13,463 nt of DNA from Berkiella sp963803015. Its GTDB lineage: Bacteria > Pseudomonadota > Gammaproteobacteria > Berkiellales > Berkiellaceae. A program made the position numbers and the translations under genes. The notes under the pieces are model-generated. The model was not told where the DNA came from. It did no database searches and worked only from the letters and a program-made list of their open reading frames with translations. The DNA lies in NCBI GenBank assembly GCA_963803015.1, contig CAWDKV010000009.1:1-13463 (forward strand), given 5' to 3'. Below are positions 8,506 to 13,463 of this stretch, piece by piece. How positions within the stretch are numbered: position 1 is the stretch's first letter; each line of letters begins with the position of its first letter.

Positions 8506-10132
8506 CTAGGCATCTTTTTTCAAAGTATTTTCCACTACTGCTTTAATCATCATATAAGCTTTAAATAGCTCTTCTGAAGAATTGCTTTTATTTGCGGATC
8601 CCAAAGCCAGGTTATATTTTCTAAAGGCTGCCTTCATTTCTTGGCATGAAAATCCGGGTTCTAGACCGATTGTTTTTTCTAAATTCAAAGGAGCATGCGG
8701 TTTGTGTTCCGACTGCCATTTAATTCTTCAATGTGCTATAAGAAACATAGGTGCAGTAGTTCCGGTTGGCATATTGAAGGGTCTGCAGGGCTTAAACCTA
8801 GGTTTTTTCTGGTAACTCCTTTAGGAATCCAGCACCATCAAATTTGGTTTGATTCTAATATTCAAATTCTCCGCTTTCTGTGGCAAATAGTTATATAATA
8901 CCTGGTGATAGTAATTAGAGTCAACACAGGTTTTTATTTTTGGAATATTTATACTTTACCCTTTGTCTTGCTATAATATCAGTCATTCCATCCCAAATTG
9001 AAGGTTTCATCGCTATTTCTTTAATAGATTTTCTGAAATTCTAGAAAAACATTGATTTTGTAATCCAATTTTCTTTAAATCATCAATCATTTTACAAGTA
9101 GAGGCAAAGGTATCAGAATATTCGCCAACCGCATTGGATGGTTTACTGTCCTTATTTTGAGAGATTTATTTTTCAAGCGTCTTCAAGGGAAATTGCAACC
9201 GCATTTCCGTTAAACGGATAAGTATTAAGCAACCGAACAACCTCGTCATTTTTTGTTCCAGCCAATCAGATGCCTTCTTTAACTAAATCTAGCAAATCAA
9301 GTTCAGCAGTTACTGTCAGTTGGAGCAAATTCTGAAAAACTTTTCCGGAGAATGTATAATTGGTATTTTGAAATCCTACTCGATTAGCTTTATATTCCAT
9401 TAGATCCTTTTTCAGAAAATTTTTAAGAGGTTGCCATTTTGATCCACAGTTCTGAGTTTATTCTCATTTTTCAAAATGCAGAAGAATACATTCCTGTTTT
9501 GGATGTTTCGGAACCTAGCAGTCTTGCAGAAGTTTTTGAGAAGGTTCATCAGCTCCCGAGAAAGAATAGCGGTGCGGCACCCATTAGTAAGTAATTCCCA
9601 GGTAAACAACTTTCGTAGCAACAGTTGTCAAGCCCAATACAGCTTTGCCGGTTATTAGACCACTAACAAAGAGATCAACCTGCGAAAGATCGAGTTAGCA
9701 TGCCTTCCGTCATGGTTTCCAACGAAGAAGCAGGAGAAGTCTGAGGTAAACGCTTGAAAATAGCTTTTAACTTCTTTCCATTTTTCGTCTTTTTCTATAG
9801 TAGTATTGTTTGGGCCCATTTTATATTCGGCTAATTTTTTCAGAGTTACTGTGCCATGGTAGAAAAGCTCCAGAGGGGAAACAGTGAAGTCACAGAGGAC
9901 AGTATAAAGCATTCTCAAAACAGCTTTAAGTGGTTTTGTTGTTTCTATGCCAGGTGCTATTTATTATTTTATTAGAATAGATGTCTTTCTTTGCATTGAT
10001 TAAACTTTCCATAGCGGAAGTTCCAACTTGTGAAATTTTATTCTTTTCACAGTTTGGGGGACAAATGAAATCTAGAACTGTACTGTTAAGCAATGCTTGC
10101 TTTCTTGTCCAATAATTTATTTCTGGGGTCAT
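8506..10132 (-). pseudogene. Unrecognised gene, heavily frameshifted, with a J-like C-terminus lacking HPD
   Basis: I do not recognise the family. The start is well supported: ATG at 10132, AGGAG nine bases upstream and a consensus-like promoter behind it. The first frame reads MTPEINYWTRKQALLNSTVL to about 9960. The next reads ETTKPLKAVLRMLYTVLCDF and FFVGNHDGRHANS. Then comes a hydrophobic stretch VSGLITGKAVLGLTTVATK (near 9690-9590). Later pieces include NVFFCILKNENKLRTVDQNG and KDLMEYKANRVGFQNTNYTF. An in-frame TGA lies at 9268-9266, before LAGTKNDEVVRLLNTYPFNG. Further pieces are SDTFASTCKMIDDLKKIGL, FDGAGFLKELPEK and PFNMPTGTTAPMFLIAH. The last ~55 residues (8688-8506) read IGLEPGFSCQEMKAAFRKYN and ELFKAYMMIKAVVEN, spaced like J-domain helices, with LGSAN where HPDKN is expected. 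Roughly ten frame breaks and stops point to genuine decay of a ~540-aa gene. Treating these pieces as one gene is an inference from order and strand. Confidence 0.55.
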
Positions 10133-10141
10133 ACTTAATAT

Positions 10142-10210
10142 CTCCTAAAGGGGTTGATTATTTTATGTTTACCATTAACATATTGTAGTTTGAATGTTAA
10201 TAAAATGCAA
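10142..10210 (-). promoter_or_regulatory. Promoter and ribosome binding site of the J-like gene
   Basis: On the minus strand TTGCAT (10210-10205) and TACAAT (10187-10182) are separated by exactly 17 bases. AGGAG (10146-10142) lies nine bases before the ATG at 10132. Transcription would begin near 10175, leaving a leader of about 40 bases. An apparently intact promoter in front of a heavily broken gene is noteworthy. Confidence 0.65.
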
Positions 10211-10279
10211 ATTAAAAAATGAGGATTGAAAAAGAGGGGTGCAGTTAAAAGTAGTGGTTGGAGAGAGTTTAAAGCAAAT

Positions 10280-10307
10280 GCGGAGATTAAGCTATCTTAA
10301 TCTCCGC
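10280..10307 (-). terminator. Perfect 12-bp hairpin, probable valS terminator
   Basis: GCGGAGATTAAG (10280-10291) and its exact complement (10296-10307) enclose a 4-base CTAT loop. Read leftward, the stem is followed by ATTTGCTTT, a poor but T-rich tail, about 200 bases past the valS stop. No T tract follows in the plus direction. It fits a weak intrinsic terminator or a transcript-end stabiliser for valS. Confidence 0.55.
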
Positions 10308-10507
10308 GGGAACAGTTTACAATCAAAGAGAAGAAAGTAGAGATTTCAAGGAAGTTATGTATATTTACGAACGGCTCCGATTTCACCGAATTTTACATGG
10401 GTTGTCCCTCAAATTATACACTTCTTTATCCTTTATTGCACGAGCAAGGTCGGCTCATGGGCAGATGGAACGAGCAGGTTTTGAATTTCAGCAGGAAACC
10501 TACTTAA

Positions 10508-13375
10508 TCAAACACTATCCCCAACCTTCAAAAGAATATGCTCTAAATCCTCCTGAGCCTGTGTCAAAAGAGTTCGTTGCTTGTCAATCAGCTTTGCAGG
10601 TGCATTGCTCACAAAATTTTCCTTTGCAAGTTGAACAGAGAGCTTCTCAATCGATGATGTCAACCGCTCTTTTTCTTTTGCTAAACGTGTTTTTTCTTGC
10701 AAAAGTAGTTCCGGAGGGATCGGCAGCATTACCTTCAACCCTTCGACACTTCCAATGCTAGCATGCTGAAGGAATACAGGATCCGCAGAATCCAGTTGAA
10801 TGTTGATGATTTTGACCAAAGCCGCAATAATATGCAGATTTTCAGCCACAGTTTGCTTATGAGGATGATCCTCAGGAATCACAATGTGGACTTCAACAGC
10901 TGTCGTTGAAGGGATCTTCATTTCTCCTCGAATATTGCGTATCGTATACACAAGTGATTCGATCAAAGAAAATGTTGCATCAATTTTTGAATCTAAGTCA
11001 GATTCCGTATACTTTACGATACGGCGCAACTATACAGGCAGCACAATTTAAAGCTGTAATAGCTTCAGCAGTATATGGATCTAATTCGTCTAAAAGATCA
11101 TCATCTGTATTCAATCCATTTAAGTCTCTTTTAAACGCTGAAAGAGCTCTTCTGTAATAAAGGGCGCCATTGGGTGTATCAACCTGATTGCATGCAACAA
11201 TACGATGACAAGCAGCTTTTGTTTGTTTTTTCTCTCTTCAGGTTTGCCAATTTTACCAAACAATGTGGGTTTAGCAATTTCTAGATAATAGGCACAAAAC
11301 TCTTTCCAAAAGAAATCATAGGCCTCTAAAGTTGCTTGATCAAACAGGTAGTCATTTAATTTTGTATTCACACTATTGATTGTGCGGTTTAGTACAGATA
11401 GAATCCAACGGTCTTCGAGCGCTAAAAGATTCTCATTCAGACCTTGATTAAATTCTTTTGCTGTAAGAGGAGTCGACCCCTGCTTTTCATCTCCAACGAG
11501 ATTCATCATAACAAAGCGTGCGCCGTTCCAGACTTTATTCGTGAAGTTTTTAAATTCTTCAAAGCGTCGTAAATCTAAGTCAATTTCGCGCGCCTGGCTG
11601 GCGCTGGCGCAAAGTGCCATGCGAATAGCATCGGTTCCGTAAGCATCGATAATCTCTAGTGGATCGATGATATTTCCTTTAGTTTTGGACATCTTTTCAT
11701 AACTGAATTTTACTTCTTTCGGAACAGGCTTGCCTAGTTCGTAGGTATCTCTTTCTTCAGGTGAAACATAAGCAATGCCTCCTCCGTCCAGATCACGCCA
11801 ATAGGATTTCGCGTAAACAAGTCCATGCAGAAATGTTTCAGGAAAGGGGACTTCACCCATCATTTGTTCACCCATCATCATCATGCGTGCCACCCAAAAG
11901 AATAATATATCGTAGCCTGTGACGAGAACAGAATTAGGATAAAAGTGGTTTAATTCCGGAGTTTTTTCAGGCCAGCCTAATGTCGAAAAAGGCCATAGGG
12001 CTGAAGAAAACCAAGTATCAAGCACATCTTCATCTTGTGTCCAATGCTCGGGTGCAGTAGCGACTTCAGGAGGAACACCTGCGCCATCGTAGCAAATTTG
12101 CTGGTTAGGATCCTGGATAGAATGCCAGATAGGAATGCGATGTCCCCACCACAATTGTCGGCTGATGCACCAATCGCGCAAATTGTTAATCCAATGAAAA
12201 TAGGTGCTTTCCCAATTTTTAGGAATAAGCTTCACTTTATCTGTAGTCACTGCCTCACGCAATTTAACCGCAAAGCCATCCATGCGTACAAACCATTGCT
12301 TGGATAAATAAGGCTCGATGACTGCTTTCGAACGGTAAGAAACCCCCACGCGATTAAGATGAGGCTCAACTTTTTCTAAGAAACCTTTTTTCTGCATTTC
12401 AGCCACGACAGCTTCACGTGCTAGAGCGATTGTCATGCCTTCAAAAGCGCCACCATTCTCATTAATCTTTCCATCAGGCGTCATAATGTTGATAAATGGA
12501 AGCTTATGCGTTACTCCCATTTGGTAATCGTTTGGATCATGTGCAGGGGTGACTTTAACAGCTCCGGTACCAAAAGTTGGATCGACAAGATGATCTGCGA
12601 TGATAGGTATTTCTCTATCCATTAAAGGAAGAAGCACAGTTTTGCCGATCAAGTGAGCGTAGCGGGTGTCTTTAGGTGAAACTGCGATGGCAGTATCTCC
12701 CAGCATTGTTTCGGGGCGAGTTGTAGCAATTGAGATGTAGCCCGAATTATCGCTTAAAGGATACTTGAAGTGCCAAAGGAATGAATTGCGTTCTTCATAT
12801 TCGACTTCATCATCAGACAAAGTTGTTTGCGTAACAGGATCCCAGTTGACAAGACGATCTCCGCGATAGATAAGCCCTTCATCATAAAGCCTCTTGAAAG
12901 CAATGCGTACAGCTCGGTTGTTGCCTTCGTCCATGGTGAAACGCTCTCGCGTCCAATCACATGAGCACCCTAATGATTTTAATTGATTAATAATTTGGTG
13001 CTGCTTTTCTTCTTTGAATTTCCAAGTATGTCCTAAAAATTCTTCACGAGAAAATTCTTTTCGTCTTTTGCCTGTGGTGTTCTTTAGATGGCGTTCTACA
13101 ACAGTTTGAGTTGAAATTCCGGCATGGTCTGTACCAGGTACCCACAAAGCCTCAAAACCACTCATTCGTTTCCAGCGAATCAACACATCTTGTAAAGTAT
13201 TAACAAGAGCATGACCCATGTGAAGTGCGCCGGTGACGTTTGGAGGAGGCATCACAATGCAATAAGGCTGTTTTGTCGAAAAAGGGTCTGCTTTAAAAAA
13301 ACCATTGTCTTGCCAAAATTTATACCATTTGGCATCGACGATTTTAGCCTCGTAGGCTTTAGGAAGATCACTCAT
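10508..13375 (-). CDS. valS: Valyl-tRNA synthetase, with two compensating frameshifts near its 3' third
   Basis: ValS charges tRNA-Val and hydrolyses Thr-tRNA-Val. ATG at 13375 follows the ABC-F stop by six bases. The first frame gives 751 residues. Class I signature PPPNVTGALHMGHA covers residues 43-56 (HMGH 52-55), the editing-domain stretch TTRPETMLGDTA lies near 219, WWGHRIPIW is in the catalytic core, and KMSKTKGN sits at about 561-568 (usual KMSKSKGN). Anticodon-domain sequence ends at PFITEELFQRLK. There one base appears lost, giving a premature TAA at 11122-11120. The next frame continues DLNGLNTDDDLLDELDPY and ALNCAACIVAPYRKVY. A second shift near 11010 restores the original frame: ESDLDSKIDATFSLIESLVY and the C-terminal coiled-coil arm (LLLQEKTRLAKEKERL) to 10508. 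The restored span is exactly 956 codons, normal for ValS. Truncation at 751 residues would remove part of the anticodon domain and the arm, so for an expected essential gene I favour sequence error. Confidence 0.93.
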
Positions 13376-13381
13376 TTTAAC

Positions 13382-13463
13382 CTATTTTTTTGCTTTACTA
13401 GCCAAATACTCATCAAGTGTGCCGTCGAAAATACGAATCTTATCTCCTTCGAAAGCAAGAATT
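13382..13463 (-). CDS. C-terminal 26 residues of a probable ABC-F ATPase (cut by window edge)
   Basis: The minus-strand frame enters at the window edge as ILAFEGDKIRIFDGTLDEYLASKAKK and stops at TAG (13384-13382), six bases before the valS ATG. The pattern of a short strand followed by xxFDGTLDEYLxSK is the usual end of the second ATPase domain in ABC-F (YbiT/EttA-like) translation factors, where the protein ends soon after the GxYxEYL segment. With so little sequence the family is a moderate call and the subfamily cannot be set. Tight spacing suggests it is co-transcribed with valS. Confidence 0.5.
   Translation of the reverse strand, partial: ILAFEGDKIRIFDGTLDEYLASKAKK

Larger units (their letters stand above)
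10133..10507. other. Gene-free stretch between valS and the J-like gene
   Basis: It holds the promoter and ribosome binding site of the minus-strand J-like gene (10142-10210) and a perfect hairpin (10280-10307) downstream of valS. Nothing further is supportable. A plus-strand reading frame from 10357 runs into the antisense of valS and has no family features. Confidence 0.6.

Noticed and set aside
8582..8898. Plus-strand frames over the J-like region
   Set aside because: The opposite strand carries the recognisable J-like and FDGAGFLKELPEK segments; the plus frames have no start signals or motifs.
10357..10761. Plus-strand 134-codon reading frame
   Set aside because: Most of it is antisense to the valS C-terminal coiled coil; it has no Shine-Dalgarno and no family features.
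2580..11122. Programmed ribosomal frameshifting or stop-codon reassignment as an explanation
   Set aside because: Shifts occur in both directions, at unrelated sequences and in many genes, with TAA and TGA both affected; no slippery-site plus structure pattern is shared.
12035..12307. Plus-strand frame inside valS
   Set aside because: Antisense shadow of the ValS catalytic region.

Overview
This AT-rich window looks like chromosome from an amoeba-associated member of the Chlamydiae, most like Parachlamydiaceae/Protochlamydia. The placement is an inference. It rests on the mix of a chlamydial-style valyl-tRNA synthetase and RibF, a MenG/UbiE methyltransferase, a large TPR protein and a leucine-rich-repeat (LRR) protein of the LPVEFGNL type. 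No rRNA, tRNA, CRISPR array, transposase or phage gene was seen.

Layout. At the left edge, the 3' end of ribF (+) converges on menG/ubiE (-). Upstream of menG, on the same strand, is a broken DUF3604-family gene. Divergent from it is an SpsF-like cytidylyltransferase-fold gene (+). A 224-bp hairpin-forming repeat built on CGCAAAGG motifs follows. Next come a sigma70-type promoter, a ~694-aa TPR gene (+) and dtd, the D-aminoacyl-tRNA deacylase gene (+). The middle right holds two heavily disrupted minus-strand genes: an LRR gene with ~69-bp tandem units, and an unrecognised gene whose C-terminus resembles a J-domain without HPD. Both have recognisable starts (ribosome binding site plus promoter elements). 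The right edge carries valS (-), preceded by the last codons of an ABC-F-like ATPase (-).

The dominant feature is frame disruption. Reading all frames against family expectations, I find indels in DUF3604 (one, plus an in-frame stop), spsF (one), the TPR gene (three), dtd (four), the LRR gene (several), the J-like gene (many) and valS (two). In spsF, the TPR gene, dtd and valS, reversing the inferred indels gives lengths that are exact multiples of three, from a sensible start to a sensible stop. Several indels sit in A or T runs. Since valS is expected to be essential, base-call errors are a serious alternative to true pseudogenes for the lightly hit genes. The LRR and J-like genes are damaged enough that real decay is more likely.

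Functionally the window mixes housekeeping genes (flavin cofactor, menaquinone, tRNA charging, tRNA proofreading) with host-interaction-type repeat proteins. I see no coherent new multi-gene system. The most distinctive items are the CGCAAAGG hairpin element and the unrecognised J-like gene.
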